Below the pieces are notes generated by a model that made no database searches, was not told the origin of the DNA, and saw only the letters and a program-made list of their open reading frames with translations. A stretch of 64,000 bases of DNA, taken from positions 186,001-250,000 of the forward strand of contig CALKXJ010000007.1 of assembly GCA_938003835.1 (NCBI GenBank), written 5' to 3'. A program made the position numbers and the translations under genes. Each line of letters opens with the position of its first letter. Position 1 is the stretch's first letter. The stretch comes from an uncultured Bryobacteraceae bacterium. Its GTDB lineage: Bacteria; Acidobacteriota; Terriglobia; Bryobacterales; Bryobacteraceae. This document shows, in pieces, positions 1 through 8,993 of the stretch.

Positions 1-852
1 CAGGCCCGGCCGCCGGCCAGGCGTCTGCCTTGGCCATCGATCCTGTGGTTCACACTGCTCTTGCTCGGCGCCTATGCCCCTGTCCTGGACCGGCTCGTCC
101 GCCAGTGGCTTTCGGATCCCGACATGGGCCATGGCCTCTTTGTGCCGCTGGTCGCCGCCTACATCGCCTGGAGCCGACGTGACCGGCTCCTCACCGCACC
201 TCGCACGACAAACTGGTGGGGCCTGCCCCTCGTGATTTATGGCTCTTTGCAGATGCTGGTGGGCACCCTCGGCGCCGAGCTCTTTCTGACCCGCACCGCT
301 CTCCTGATCACGCTCGTCGGCGCCATCCTGTTGCTGTGCGGCCCCCACGTGCTCCGCATCCTTGCCTTCCCCCTCTTCCTGCTCGCCTTCATGATTCCCC
401 TCCCACGCGTGATCTTCAACCAGATCGCCTTCCCGCTCCAACTGCTCGCCAGCCGCGTCGCCGAAGCGAGCCTGGCTCTCCTCGCCATTCCCGTCCTGCG
501 CGAAGGCAACATCCTCGAGCTCGCCAGCCAGCGCCTGAATGTCGTGGAGGCGTGCAGCGGCATTCGCTCCCTGCTCTCGCTCTCCTTCCTCGCGCTCGTC
601 TACGCCTACTTCTTCGACGCCAAACCGTGGATGCGTGCCGTCTTGCTCGCCGCCAGCGTCCCGATCGCCATCCTCGCCAACGCCGGCCGCGTCACCATCA
701 CGGGCATCATCGGCGAATACGACGTCGCCCTCGCGCAGGGCTTCTTCCACAGCGTCGAGGGCTGGGTTATCTTTCTCGTCTCGCTCGCCGCTCTGGCGGC
801 GACCCACGGGGTAGTGAACGGAGTCTACGCCTTTGTCGCGAAACGTCGCTGA
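1..852 (+). CDS. Exosortase (XrtA/EpsH type), 5' end outside window
   Basis: Multi-pass membrane transpeptidase-like enzyme expected to process proteins with a C-terminal PEP-CTERM-type sorting signal at the inner membrane. The frame is open from base 1, so the gene begins upstream; the TTG at 61 is only the first start-like codon visible. The three exosortase catalytic residues are present: Cys at codon 553-555 in VEACSGIRSL, Arg at 688-690 in NAGRVTITG and His at 748-750 in FFHSVEGW. Several hydrophobic segments surround them, as in the family. The last 20 bases overlap the EpsI gene. Fusion to or pairing with EpsI is typical of exosortases in exopolysaccharide loci, and such a locus follows on the other strand. 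Confidence 0.9.
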   Translation, partial: QARPPARRLPWPSILWFTLLLLGAYAPVLDRLVRQWLSDPDMGHGLFVPLVAAYIAWSRRDRLLTAPRTTNWWGLPLVIYGSLQMLVGTLGAELFLTRTALLITLVGAILLLCGPHVLRILAFPLFLLAFMIPLPRVIFNQIAFPLQLLASRVAEASLALLAIPVLREGNILELASQRLNVVEACSGIRSLLSLSFLALVYAYFFDAKPWMRAVLLAASVPIAILANAGRVTITGIIGEYDVALAQGFFHSVEGWVIFLVSLAALAATHGVVNGVYAFVAKRR

Positions 853-1513
853 ACGCTTCTTCCCCTTCCTGGCCTCACGCGCTTCCCAGGCGCTTTCGGC
901 CGTCCTGTTGCTGCATATCTTGATCGTTTACGGCTTCTCGCGCGAAGAGATCGTACCCGCCAACCGCCCGCTGCGCGAGTTCCCCGCCACGCTCGGCCAC
1001 TGGACGCAAACCGGCGAGAGCGCTATCGACGAGGCCACCCGGCAGGTCCTGCGCGCCGACGAGGTGCTCTCGCGTTCCTACAGGAACACGGCCACTCCGG
1101 CGGCGCTTTCCTTTTTCGTGGCCTATTTCAAGTCTCAGCGCACCGGGGTCAACCCCCACTCGCCCAAGAACTGCCTCCCCGGCGCGGGTTGGTATCCGCT
1201 GGTGTCGGGCGTCATTTCCGTCCCGATGCCTGGCCGTACCGACGAGGTGCGCCTCAATCGTTACGTCGTCGCCAAGGGCGACGCCAAGAGCCTGGTCCTG
1301 TACTGGTACCAGTCCCGCGACCGCGTCATCGCCAGTGAATACGCCGCCAAGCTCTACCTCGTCGCCGATGCCCTCCGGCATAACCGCACGGAAACCGCCC
1401 TCGTGCGCATCACCGTGCCCTTCGTCGGCGACAACGTGGAGACGGCCACGCGCCTCGCCTTGGACTTCGCCCGCCAAGCTTACCCCGCCCTCAGGCTGCT
1501 CCTGCCCGCCTGA
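833..1513 (+). CDS. EpsI family protein, exosortase partner
   Basis: About 226 residues. An N-terminal membrane anchor (about residues 20-35) is followed by a soluble domain with the EpsI hallmark HSPKNCLPGAGW near residue 105. EpsI proteins accompany exosortases in exopolysaccharide clusters; their biochemical role is unsettled. The start is a TTG at 833 that overlaps the exosortase end by 20 bases, implying translational coupling; no better start lies nearby. A tyrosine/tryptophan-rich stretch (LVLYWYQSRDR) also fits the family. The gene converges on the ABC permease gene, with 33 bases between them and no clear terminator hairpin. Confidence 0.85.
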   Translation: MSRNVAERFFPFLASRASQALSAVLLLHILIVYGFSREEIVPANRPLREFPATLGHWTQTGESAIDEATRQVLRADEVLSRSYRNTATPAALSFFVAYFKSQRTGVNPHSPKNCLPGAGWYPLVSGVISVPMPGRTDEVRLNRYVVAKGDAKSLVLYWYQSRDRVIASEYAAKLYLVADALRHNRTETALVRITVPFVGDNVETATRLALDFARQAYPALRLLLPA

Positions 1514-1546
1514 GCCTCACGGTCGCGAAAAAACGGCGGTCGCACC

Positions 1547-2776
1547 TCAAATCACGTCCGCAAAGCTCCTCCGCAGCTTGCGGAACCAGGCGTACCCCAG
1601 CAGGCAGGCTCCGGCGCCGATCAGCCAGAGGCCGAAGACGGCCCTCCAGTCCGGCGCCGCCGCCTCGAGCAACGTCCGGCGAAAGCCGCGAACCAGCACG
1701 AAAAGCGGGTTCTTCTCGAGCACCGGCAGCACGGCCCCCGGTAACGACGCTTCGGGGTAACAGATCGGCGTTAGGAAAAACCACAGCGTCAACACGTAAC
1801 CCATCAGTTGCCCTAGGTCCCGGACATAAACCCCGAGCGCCGCCAGAAACCAGGCCACTCCCAGCGTAAAAAGGAATTGGGGCGCTATCAGCACCGGAAG
1901 CCACAGCGCCGTCCAGGGTACGCCGCCCCGAACCGCCGCAAGAAAGACAAGAAAACAGCCCAGCGCCAGCGCCTGCGTCACCAGGCCCGCCACACCCAGA
2001 TTCACTGGCAGGATCTCGATCGGAAAGACCAGCTTCTTGACAAAGTTCCGGTACTCGAGCACCACCGCCGGCGCTCGGCCCACCGCCTCTGCAAAGGCCA
2101 GCCACGGCAGCATCCCTGCCAGGAAATAGAGGGCAAAACCGGAGCGGCTCGGATCCCCCTCGAACCTTGCCCGTAGCACCAGCCCGAAGACGAAATAGTA
2201 AGTTGCCATCAGCAGCACGGGATTGAGCACCGACCACGCCACATCCCCTAGCGAGCCGCGGTATCGCGACGCCAGATCCCGCCGCACCATCGAGCGGATT
2301 AGCCCCCGGTTCCGCCAGACCGCCTCCACGGGACCGCTCACCAATCTGTCCAGCGAGCGCAATCGCCGCTCCCAGCTCAGGCGCCGGACCGTCGTCGTCC
2401 GCACCCCCGTGAGCTTGGCCTGCCCCTGCTCGACCTGCGCCTCGACTAGGAGCAACGGCCACCCCCGTAGGTAAAACCACCCGGAACCTTCGTCAAGCAG
2501 CGACACATAGACGTGATAGCGCCCAGCCTCTGGTGGCAGCTCGATCTCCACCTGCTGTCTGGCGTACCCGCCGGGTGCAACCTCCCGCTCCAGTCGCTTC
2601 CAGGGCCCCTCTTCAATAAACAAACCCGTTGCCGGGTCGAAAAGTTGCCAGCCTACGCACAGGCCTGCCTCCGGCCGCCAACTTCTCCCGGAGACGTTCT
2701 CGATTCGAAACCGAACAGAAAGGCGACGTCCCGCCGCGTCTACCTCCGCCTCCGGGTTCAAATACCGCGCACCCAT
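1547..2776 (-). CDS. ABC-2 type polysaccharide export permease with N-terminal beta-sandwich extension
   Basis: 409 residues. Residues ~150-409 form an ABC-2 permease of the Wzm/TagG type with about six membrane segments, beginning with the typical amphipathic stretch RSMVRRDLASRYRGS. Residues 1-~125 are an added soluble domain ending in SLLDEGSGWFYLRGWPLL, which resembles the Wzt C-terminal beta-sandwich normally found on the ATPase, or an Ig-like domain. Export of an O-antigen or capsule-like glycan is expected. No matching ATPase gene is in the window, so it must be encoded elsewhere. The gene follows the glycosyltransferase/methyltransferase gene with no gap and is the last gene of its operon. 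Confidence 0.85.
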   Translation of the reverse strand: MGARYLNPEAEVDAAGRRLSVRFRIENVSGRSWRPEAGLCVGWQLFDPATGLFIEEGPWKRLEREVAPGGYARQQVEIELPPEAGRYHVYVSLLDEGSGWFYLRGWPLLLVEAQVEQGQAKLTGVRTTTVRRLSWERRLRSLDRLVSGPVEAVWRNRGLIRSMVRRDLASRYRGSLGDVAWSVLNPVLLMATYYFVFGLVLRARFEGDPSRSGFALYFLAGMLPWLAFAEAVGRAPAVVLEYRNFVKKLVFPIEILPVNLGVAGLVTQALALGCFLVFLAAVRGGVPWTALWLPVLIAPQFLFTLGVAWFLAALGVYVRDLGQLMGYVLTLWFFLTPICYPEASLPGAVLPVLEKNPLFVLVRGFRRTLLEAAAPDWRAVFGLWLIGAGACLLGYAWFRKLRRSFADVI

Positions 2777-4735
2777 TCAGCCGTACAACCACTCCGGGTA
2801 GCGCGCCACCACCGGGCCGGTCTTCCTGCCCACCGCATAGATGGCGTCGCCCCTCAGCTCTTTTGAAAGCCCGTATCGCTCCAGGACGTTCTCGGCCCAC
2901 ACGAGCTCCGGTCGCGGCGCTTCGCGGTACGGGCCGGTCTCGAGCCGCACGACCTCGAAACCGGCATCCACCAGCAGCCGCGCTACCTCCCGCGGCGTGT
3001 ACTCCCGCGTGTGGCGCGCCTCGCCCTGCCGGCGCGCCTCCGGCCGCAAATAGGCGGGGAAATAGCCGGGATGATAGCCTTGCAACACAGCCGCAATTGC
3101 ACGCAGCGAAGCGATGTTCGGCGTCGTCAGCACCAGATGTCCGCCCGAGCGCAGCACCCGGTTGATCTCCGCCATCATGTGCATCGGATCCTCGGCCAGA
3201 TGCTCGATCAGCTCGCAACACAGCACCGTGGCGAAATGCCCGTCCGGGTAAGGAAACCGGTCGCGCTCGGCATCGAACAGATCGATTTCACACACAAACT
3301 GTTCGCCCTCGACCGAGCTCACCTGCTTGACCTCGACCTGCCCCGCCGGCCCATAGTAGCAGCCCCGCACCTCCCCGTAGCCGAGCCTGTTTCGGAGCGC
3401 GGGAGTGATCTGAAGATACGCCCCCATCTCCAGGATCCGGTCGTCCGGGCCGCCGGGCGGGGTGACGGCCAGCGTCCTCTCCAGCCTGCTGATGTGCCTC
3501 TCGACGTATGCGCTCTGCCCTGTCCAGCTCAACACCTCCTCGCGCCGGACCGCCTTTGGCGCCGTTTGGGGCGCCGCCGCTTCGCTCTTTGCCGGCCGCT
3601 CAGGAGGCGCCCACGGCTCACCGCGCGTCACTGCTCCGAGGAAGGAAACATACAAACTCGCCACCCGCTCCCAGGAGCACTCCCGCTCGGCCCACTGCCG
3701 CGCTCTCCGGCCGAGTTCCCGCCGAACCTCCGGCCGCGAGACCAGCAGGTTCAGATACTCGAACAGCAAGTCCTCCTCGTGCGCGTCGACGCCGACTTTC
3801 AGGCATACATCCTCGGGCAACTCGCGGAAGGCCCCCACGTCGGAGACGATGACTGCCTTGCCCATTCCGAGAGCCCGCTGAAGCGTCCCGGAGGTCTCAC
3901 CCACCGTCGGATAGCGCAGGTTCAAGACGATGTCGCAGGCCGCCAGCAGCCCCATAAAATCCTCCTCCGGCGTGAAGCCCAGCCGGCGCACCGCCGGCTC
4001 CAGTTCGAGCGCCTCGATCAACTCCCCGAGGGCTAGCTCGGGATGCTCCTCCCCGGCCAGAATCAGTCTCGCCCGCGGTTCGACCCGAAGCAACCGCCGG
4101 AACGCTCGCAAAGCTTCAGGGATCCGCTTGTACGGCTTCAGAAAACCCAGAATTCCGACCAGCGGCACGCTCTCGTCCAGGCCGAGCCGCTGCCGGTATC
4201 CGGCGCGGTCTCCGTCCACCAGCCACGCCCCGTGGGGAATCCGTCCCACCGGCCCCACAAATCCTGCCTCCCGAACCTTCTCCTCGACGAACCGGCTGTG
4301 AACGATCACCGCCCTCGCCCGTTCGAGAATCCGCCGCAGCATCGGCACGCCTTCATAATCGGGACCCGCTTCGAGCGCCCGTACGCGCCGGGCATGCTCG
4401 AGCGCCGCCTCCCCGCCTTCGTAGGCGACTGCCTCCAGATATCCGTCCCAGTCACCGCTGCGGATCGTCATCTCCGCCACCAGATGATGCAGGTTGGCTT
4501 CGTGGAGCACCACCACGCCGGGGTGCTCGAGCGCCGTGCGGTATGCCGTGGCGTGATGGATGTTGTTGCCGATCTGATAAACGAGGGCGTCGAACCGGGA
4601 AGCCGTGAAGTCCTCCGTCGAGTCTGCAAAGACCTCGACCTCCACGCGCCGCCTCAACGGCCCGAGCAGGGCCGCGGTGTAATCGGCAATTCCGCTTCGT
4701 GCCGGGGGAAGGGGCGAGAACAGCGCCAGCCTCAT
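2777..4735 (-). CDS. Bifunctional GT4 glycosyltransferase / SAM-dependent methyltransferase
   Basis: 652 residues. Residues 1-~370 form a GT-B fold family 4 glycosyltransferase: an N-terminal PPARSGIADY loop, a second Rossmann domain with GILGFLKPYKR, and TVGETSGTLQRALGMGKAVI as the nucleotide-sugar site. After an Ala/Pro-rich linker, residues ~425-640 are a class I methyltransferase with FATVLCCELIEHLAEDP and GGHLVLTTPN. Such fusions usually add a sugar and methylate the chain, which can cap polysaccharide length; that role is inferred. The ATG lies three bases after the stop of the DUF3108 gene and the permease follows immediately, so all are co-transcribed. Confidence 0.85.
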   Translation of the reverse strand: MRLALFSPLPPARSGIADYTAALLGPLRRRVEVEVFADSTEDFTASRFDALVYQIGNNIHHATAYRTALEHPGVVVLHEANLHHLVAEMTIRSGDWDGYLEAVAYEGGEAALEHARRVRALEAGPDYEGVPMLRRILERARAVIVHSRFVEEKVREAGFVGPVGRIPHGAWLVDGDRAGYRQRLGLDESVPLVGILGFLKPYKRIPEALRAFRRLLRVEPRARLILAGEEHPELALGELIEALELEPAVRRLGFTPEEDFMGLLAACDIVLNLRYPTVGETSGTLQRALGMGKAVIVSDVGAFRELPEDVCLKVGVDAHEEDLLFEYLNLLVSRPEVRRELGRRARQWAERECSWERVASLYVSFLGAVTRGEPWAPPERPAKSEAAAPQTAPKAVRREEVLSWTGQSAYVERHISRLERTLAVTPPGGPDDRILEMGAYLQITPALRNRLGYGEVRGCYYGPAGQVEVKQVSSVEGEQFVCEIDLFDAERDRFPYPDGHFATVLCCELIEHLAEDPMHMMAEINRVLRSGGHLVLTTPNIASLRAIAAVLQGYHPGYFPAYLRPEARRQGEARHTREYTPREVARLLVDAGFEVVRLETGPYREAPRPELVWAENVLERYGLSKELRGDAIYAVGRKTGPVVARYPEWLYG

Positions 4736-4738
4736 CGC

Positions 4739-5443
4739 TTACGGCACAAGTTCCATGCTGAAGCTCCCTAACTCGAGCGGAACCGTGATCCGCAGCGGCC
4801 GTCGGGCCTCCTCCTGCCCCACCAGCAGCTCGAAGGTGTGCTCGGAAACGGGACCTTTCACCTGCGCCAGAATCTGGTCCGCCGTTTGAACCGTCTCGCC
4901 AATGCGAACCTGCTTGGTGCCGCTGTAACGAAGCCGGATCTCATACTCGGCCCCGAAAAAGATCTTCTGCGGCGGCGGCAACCGCCCCTGGCTCAGCTCT
5001 CGCCGCAGGTGATACAGGAACGTCAGCGCGTCGCGCGGGCACTTTCCGGTCGCCATCTCCGAGGTGCCTCCGCCGGCAGTCTCGCGGCGTGCCAGCCCCG
5101 TCCCGGCGTCAAAGACCGTCTTTTCCCTCGCCGTCCTCCTGCCGTGCACGGCTTCCTTCTCCAGCCGCAGCGAGCACAACTCCGCCGTTGCCGCCGAGGC
5201 AAAAAAATCCTGCACCGTAAAACCCGGCACCGCCGCGTCCAATCGAAATTCGAAGTTCCACTGCGGCGCCTCCCCTGGAGCGCTCCGCACCAGCCGGGCC
5301 GACATCTCGCACTCGCCCAGACTCAACCCGCTCGGCCAGTTCACGCTGTACCGGAGGATCTCCTCCTCCGGGAAGGGGACCTCCTGCGCGGCGCTGCCTG
5401 CTGCCAGAACAAGCAGCACGACGGCAACACGATGGCGCATCAT
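4739..5443 (-). CDS. DUF3108 domain-containing secreted/periplasmic protein
   Basis: About 234 residues with a cleavable-looking signal peptide (hydrophobic VAVVLLVLAAGSAAQ at residues 6-20). The mature part resembles DUF3108: an early RYSVNWPSGLSLGE and a later FLYHLRRELSQG followed by short beta-rich repeats. DUF3108 proteins are periplasmic with no settled function. The chosen ATG at 5443 shares four bases (ATGA) with the stop of the upstream glycosyltransferase gene, which argues strongly for this start. The frame stays open far upstream, but that part overlaps the glycosyltransferase gene and has no protein-like character. Confidence 0.75.
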   Translation of the reverse strand: MMRHRVAVVLLVLAAGSAAQEVPFPEEEILRYSVNWPSGLSLGECEMSARLVRSAPGEAPQWNFEFRLDAAVPGFTVQDFFASAATAELCSLRLEKEAVHGRRTAREKTVFDAGTGLARRETAGGGTSEMATGKCPRDALTFLYHLRRELSQGRLPPPQKIFFGAEYEIRLRYSGTKQVRIGETVQTADQILAQVKGPVSEHTFELLVGQEEARRPLRITVPLELGSFSMELVP

Positions 5444-6594
5444 CCCGAGTGTACGACGCTCGGCGCCGTCTCCGCCCGCCTCCCCTCGCGAGCGCCCGCC
5501 ACCGCACAGTACACTTCGTAGGTCTTCTCCGCCGCCTTCTCCCAACTGAAGCGGGTAGCCCACTTCTGTCCCAGGCGCTCGCGTCGCAACCGCAACTCCG
5601 CATCCGCGATCAGATCCCGCATCGCCCGCATGATCTCGCCCGGATCCCGCGGATCGAACAGGAGCGCCGCGGCGTCGGCCACTTCCGGCATCGCCGTCGT
5701 GTTCGAGCAGGCCACTGCCTTCCCGCACGCCATCGCCTCCAGAATCGGCAGCCCGAAGCCTTCGTAAAGCGATGGAAACACGAACACCTCGCACGCCGCG
5801 TAAAACAGCAGCAGGTCCTCGTCCGGCACGAACCCCGGGAAATGAATGCGATCCCCCACGCCGCTCCGCGCCGCCATGCGGCGTACCTGCGCCCCGAACC
5901 AGCCGTCCTGACCGACGATAACCAGCCGGTGCGGCAGCGCCGGATAATGCCGGAGGAGTTCCGTATACGCGCGGATCAGACCCTCGTGGTTCTTTCGCGG
6001 CTGAAGATCTCCCACCGTAAGCAGGAACGGAGCCGGAATCCCGTAGCGCCTCTCGACTTCCGCCGCCGCCGGCGCCGCCGGTCGCGGCCGGAATTCCTCG
6101 GAAACCGCGTTGGGCACCACCACCACACGCTCTTCCGGCAATCCGAACGCTTTGAGGATCGCCCGCTTGGAAAACTCGCTCGGTGTCAGCAGGCGCGCCG
6201 CCCGCTGCGCTGTCCTCCGGACGGTGATCCGCAGTTGGAGCGCTCTGCCCCTCCGGAAAAACTCCGGGCGCTCGATGAAACTCACATCGTGCACGGTCGC
6301 CACCACGGGCGCAGGGCACCCGAGCGGCGCTGTGTACTGGACGTGCACAAGATCCGGCTTGTCCCGCCGTAGCTTCCGCGGAAGGTCAAAAGACAACCGG
6401 ATATGAGGCACCCGTGAAACCCTCCGGACGCGGAAGCCCGGCGGCAAATGAGCCTCCGCCCCCTCGGCGGATACATAGGTGATGAACTCCGCTGGCGGCT
6501 CCAGGCGGGCAAATCCCCAGAGCAGGTTTCGAATGTAGACTTCGTTCCCCGTTAAATTGAGCCCGATTGCGTGAGCGTCCACCGAAAAGCGCAT
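5440..6594 (-). CDS. GT4 family glycosyltransferase
   Basis: 384 residues, GT-B fold. The N-terminal domain starts MRFSVDAHAIGLNLTGNE; the C-terminal domain carries LTVGDLQPRKNHEGLI and FPSLYEGFGLPILEAMACG, the nucleotide-sugar binding motif with its EX7E glutamates. Similarity is to mannosyl/rhamnosyl-type transferases that extend polysaccharide repeat units in the cytoplasm; donor and acceptor cannot be read from the sequence. It is the first gene of the operon that ends with the export permease, and its stop overlaps the DUF3108 start by four bases. A TATACT hexamer lies 13 bases upstream of the ATG. Confidence 0.9.
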   Translation of the reverse strand: MRFSVDAHAIGLNLTGNEVYIRNLLWGFARLEPPAEFITYVSAEGAEAHLPPGFRVRRVSRVPHIRLSFDLPRKLRRDKPDLVHVQYTAPLGCPAPVVATVHDVSFIERPEFFRRGRALQLRITVRRTAQRAARLLTPSEFSKRAILKAFGLPEERVVVVPNAVSEEFRPRPAAPAAAEVERRYGIPAPFLLTVGDLQPRKNHEGLIRAYTELLRHYPALPHRLVIVGQDGWFGAQVRRMAARSGVGDRIHFPGFVPDEDLLLFYAACEVFVFPSLYEGFGLPILEAMACGKAVACSNTTAMPEVADAAALLFDPRDPGEIMRAMRDLIADAELRLRRERLGQKWATRFSWEKAAEKTYEVYCAVAGAREGRRAETAPSVVHSG

Positions 6595-6607
6595 CCGCGT
6601 TCCCTAC

Positions 6608-6613
6608 AGTATA
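6608..6613 (-). promoter_or_regulatory. Possible -10 element of the glycosyltransferase-permease operon
   Basis: The minus strand reads TATACT, 13 bases before the ATG at 6594. I see no good -35 box 16-18 bases further up, so this rests on the hexamer and its position alone. Confidence 0.3.
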
Positions 6614-6637
6614 GCCTGCCCCTCCGTGACGGGAGAG

Positions 6638-7837
6638 TTACAGCTCATCCGGAGACAGGCATTGGTCCAATCTCCTCCAACCCGCCTCCCATATGTACTC
6701 CCGCTCGTAAAGACTCCGCCCCGCCTCCCCGATCCTTGTTCGCAAATCCCCGCACTCGAGAAGTCTCAGGATTGCCTCGACGAACTCCCCGGGCGTGTCC
6801 GCGATCAGCAGATGTTGGCCCGCAATCGCCCCCAGTCCTTCGGCTCCCAACGATGTCGAAACCACAGGGGTTGTGGCTGCCCACGCCTCGAGAATCTTCA
6901 CCCGCGTCCCGCTCCCGCTCTGGACCGGCACCACCGCTACCTTGGCGCGCGCCAGTAGCTCGACCGCATCTTCCACCTCGCCCCACACCCTCACGCCATC
7001 TGCACCGGCGACATACCGCGCCACCACCTCCGGACGTTTCCCGGCCAGCCACCACTCCAGCCCCGGACGCCGCTCTTTGAGCCGCGGCCAGATCTCGCGT
7101 GCGAAATCGCGCACCGCCGCCACATTCGGCAAATACTCCAGGTTGCCGGTAAAAATCACCGCTTCCTGCTCGCTCCGCCGGGGCGCCTCGCGGTACGGGA
7201 TCGTGTTCGGATACACGCAGGCTTTCGTCGCCGCCGCGATCCCGCGCACCTGCGTCGCATCCGCCCCGGAGGCGACCAGCACCCGCCAGAACCGCGGCAG
7301 CCAGAACCGCTCCAGCCGCCGACAGCCGGCGGCGAACCGCCGATGCATGACGGAGATTGGCCAAAGCTCGACCCTCGACGCTCTCTCATGCCACACGGAC
7401 TCGACGTTATGCAGGTCGAGCACCAACCGCTCGGCGAACCGCCGGAGCAGCCCACCATAGGGCGCGCACCAGAAATGTTCGACAACCGCTAACCGGTACC
7501 GCCGTCCCTCGAGTCCTGCGGCAATCTGCTTTTCGAAGCCCGCAAACCGGTCCACCAGCGGCGGCACGCCTTGCAGGCATCGGCGCAGGTTTCGAACAAG
7601 CCGGGCCCAGCGGGCCCGCGAATGAACCGGCAGTTCGATTACCTTGATGTGCCGCGCCAGTTCGCTCAAGCGGCCCCCACGCGGGTCCGGAGCCCCCGCC
7701 TCCCGGAAGACGATGACATCGAGAGCGGCGCGCCGGGCCAGGTACTCCACGATCGCCGCCGTGCGGAGCGGGCCGCCCCCAACGGCAGGGTACGGCGCCT
7801 CTGGGGCGAGCACCAGCGCTTCGAACTTACCGTCCAA
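6638..7837 (-). CDS. GT4-type glycosyltransferase
   Basis: About 399 residues. The start chosen is a TTG at 7837, giving DGKFEALVLAPEAPYPAVGG, the normal beginning of this group; the frame runs further upstream but into the neighbouring glycosyltransferase and is low-complexity. GT-B features: PAVGGGP loop near the N-terminus, VIFTGNLEYLPNV at the start of the second domain, WLAGKRP, and VVPVQSGSGTRVKILEAWA replacing the usual EX7E region, as in transferases that move sugars in exopolysaccharide synthesis. It overlaps the preceding gene's end by 11 bases, with a GAGGAGG ribosome site 12 bases upstream. Confidence 0.85.
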   Translation of the reverse strand: MDGKFEALVLAPEAPYPAVGGGPLRTAAIVEYLARRAALDVIVFREAGAPDPRGGRLSELARHIKVIELPVHSRARWARLVRNLRRCLQGVPPLVDRFAGFEKQIAAGLEGRRYRLAVVEHFWCAPYGGLLRRFAERLVLDLHNVESVWHERASRVELWPISVMHRRFAAGCRRLERFWLPRFWRVLVASGADATQVRGIAAATKACVYPNTIPYREAPRRSEQEAVIFTGNLEYLPNVAAVRDFAREIWPRLKERRPGLEWWLAGKRPEVVARYVAGADGVRVWGEVEDAVELLARAKVAVVPVQSGSGTRVKILEAWAATTPVVSTSLGAEGLGAIAGQHLLIADTPGEFVEAILRLLECGDLRTRIGEAGRSLYEREYIWEAGWRRLDQCLSPDEL

Positions 7838-8894
7838 ACCGCCGCTTCGCCTCCTCGTATACCTCCCTGGTCTTCCGCGCCGTCCGGCTCCAGGAGAACT
7901 CCCGCGCCCGCTCGAGCGAGCGTCGCCGTTGCTCGGCCCGCCACTCCGGATTCGTGATGGCAAGCTCCAGCCCTTCGATCCACTGCCTCACGTCCGTAAA
8001 CTCCAGGCGCAAACCCGCCCCTGCGGCGACCTCCGTCACCGCCGGGTCCCGGCTTGTGATGACCGGGGCCCCGCAACTCATCGCTTCCACGACAGGCAGG
8101 CCGAAGCCCTCATACAGGCTCGGATACAATACCGCAAGGGCGTGCGAATAGAGCGCCGCCAGGCGCTCGTCCTCGACCTCCCCCTCCACCACAAGGCCGG
8201 GTGTCGGCTCGAGTTCCGGGAAATCTCGCCGGCGACGTCCCACCAGGACCAGCTCGACCGGGTGCCGCCGGCTCACATCCCGCCACGCCTCGACAATGAC
8301 ACCCAGGTTTTTCCTCGGCTCGAGCACGCCGACATGCAGAAAGTAGGGCGCCGCCCGCAGGCGCTCCTCGACAGGGCGGAACAACCCCGCCGCCGCCAGC
8401 GGCACGGCGACGATCCGCTCCGCAGGAACCCGGAACTTCGCCATCGCCTCGCGCCGGATCGCTTCGGTCGGCGTGACAACCATCGTCGCCAGGCCGAGCC
8501 GCAGCAACAGTGGCGTCCGCCTCCGTATGCGCCCGGCTTCCGGGTACCAGCGCCGCAACTTCCACGGGCTCAGATCGTGCAGCGTCATCACCGCCGGGCG
8601 CACCGGCAGGTAGGGCACGGCGAAGTCAGTGCCGTGGAACACGTCGATGCTTCGCCGCCGGAGTTCGCCGATCAACCCCGCCGACCACCAGCGCCGCTCC
8701 CAGAGCCGGACCGGCGGCCGCCCGCGCCGCAGGTTGGCTGGAGCTCCCGAAGGCATGGCGAAATCCTGGTCGGAGACCAACCAATATTCGTCCTCCGGAA
8801 AAGCCTCCGCCAGCGCGCAGCTCAACTCTCGGGTGTACCGGGCGATGCCGCCGCTCGTGACCGCGAGCGGCGTCCCGTCCAAGGCGACTCTCAT
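7827..8894 (-). CDS. GT4 family glycosyltransferase
   Basis: About 355 residues from the ATG at 8894 (MRVALDGTPLAVTSGG); an upstream ATG at 8918 would add eight residues that do not match the family. The N-terminal domain has the SGGIARYTREL loop; the C-terminal domain has FLHVGVLEPRKNLGVI and YPSLYEGFGLPVVEAMSCG. It is a clear relative of the transferase at 5440-6594 and presumably adds another residue to the same glycan. It is the first gene of a two-gene unit with the transferase at 6638-7837 and is divergent from rmuC. Confidence 0.9.
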   Translation of the reverse strand: MRVALDGTPLAVTSGGIARYTRELSCALAEAFPEDEYWLVSDQDFAMPSGAPANLRRGRPPVRLWERRWWSAGLIGELRRRSIDVFHGTDFAVPYLPVRPAVMTLHDLSPWKLRRWYPEAGRIRRRTPLLLRLGLATMVVTPTEAIRREAMAKFRVPAERIVAVPLAAAGLFRPVEERLRAAPYFLHVGVLEPRKNLGVIVEAWRDVSRRHPVELVLVGRRRRDFPELEPTPGLVVEGEVEDERLAALYSHALAVLYPSLYEGFGLPVVEAMSCGAPVITSRDPAVTEVAAGAGLRLEFTDVRQWIEGLELAITNPEWRAEQRRRSLERAREFSWSRTARKTREVYEEAKRRFGR

Positions 8895-8978
8895 GCGGCC
8901 CACGCGCGGGCCCGCCACTGCTCCCGCTCGCCTCCTCCCGCTCTCTTATACAACCTTTCGGGCAACCCCGGCACAACC

Positions 8979-8984
8979 GATAAT
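8979..8984 (+). promoter_or_regulatory. Possible -10 element for rmuC, very short leader
   Basis: GATAAT ends nine bases before the ATG at 8994. Transcription would start at or next to the start codon. No convincing -35 box is visible, and there is no clear ribosome-binding site in those nine bases. Confidence 0.35.
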
Positions 8985-8993
8985 TGAAACACG

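Noticed and set aside
5444-6319. Upstream extension of the DUF3108 frame to 526 residues
   Set aside because: It overlaps the glycosyltransferase gene in another frame and is Gly/Arg-rich; the ATGA overlap at 5440-5443 marks the real start.
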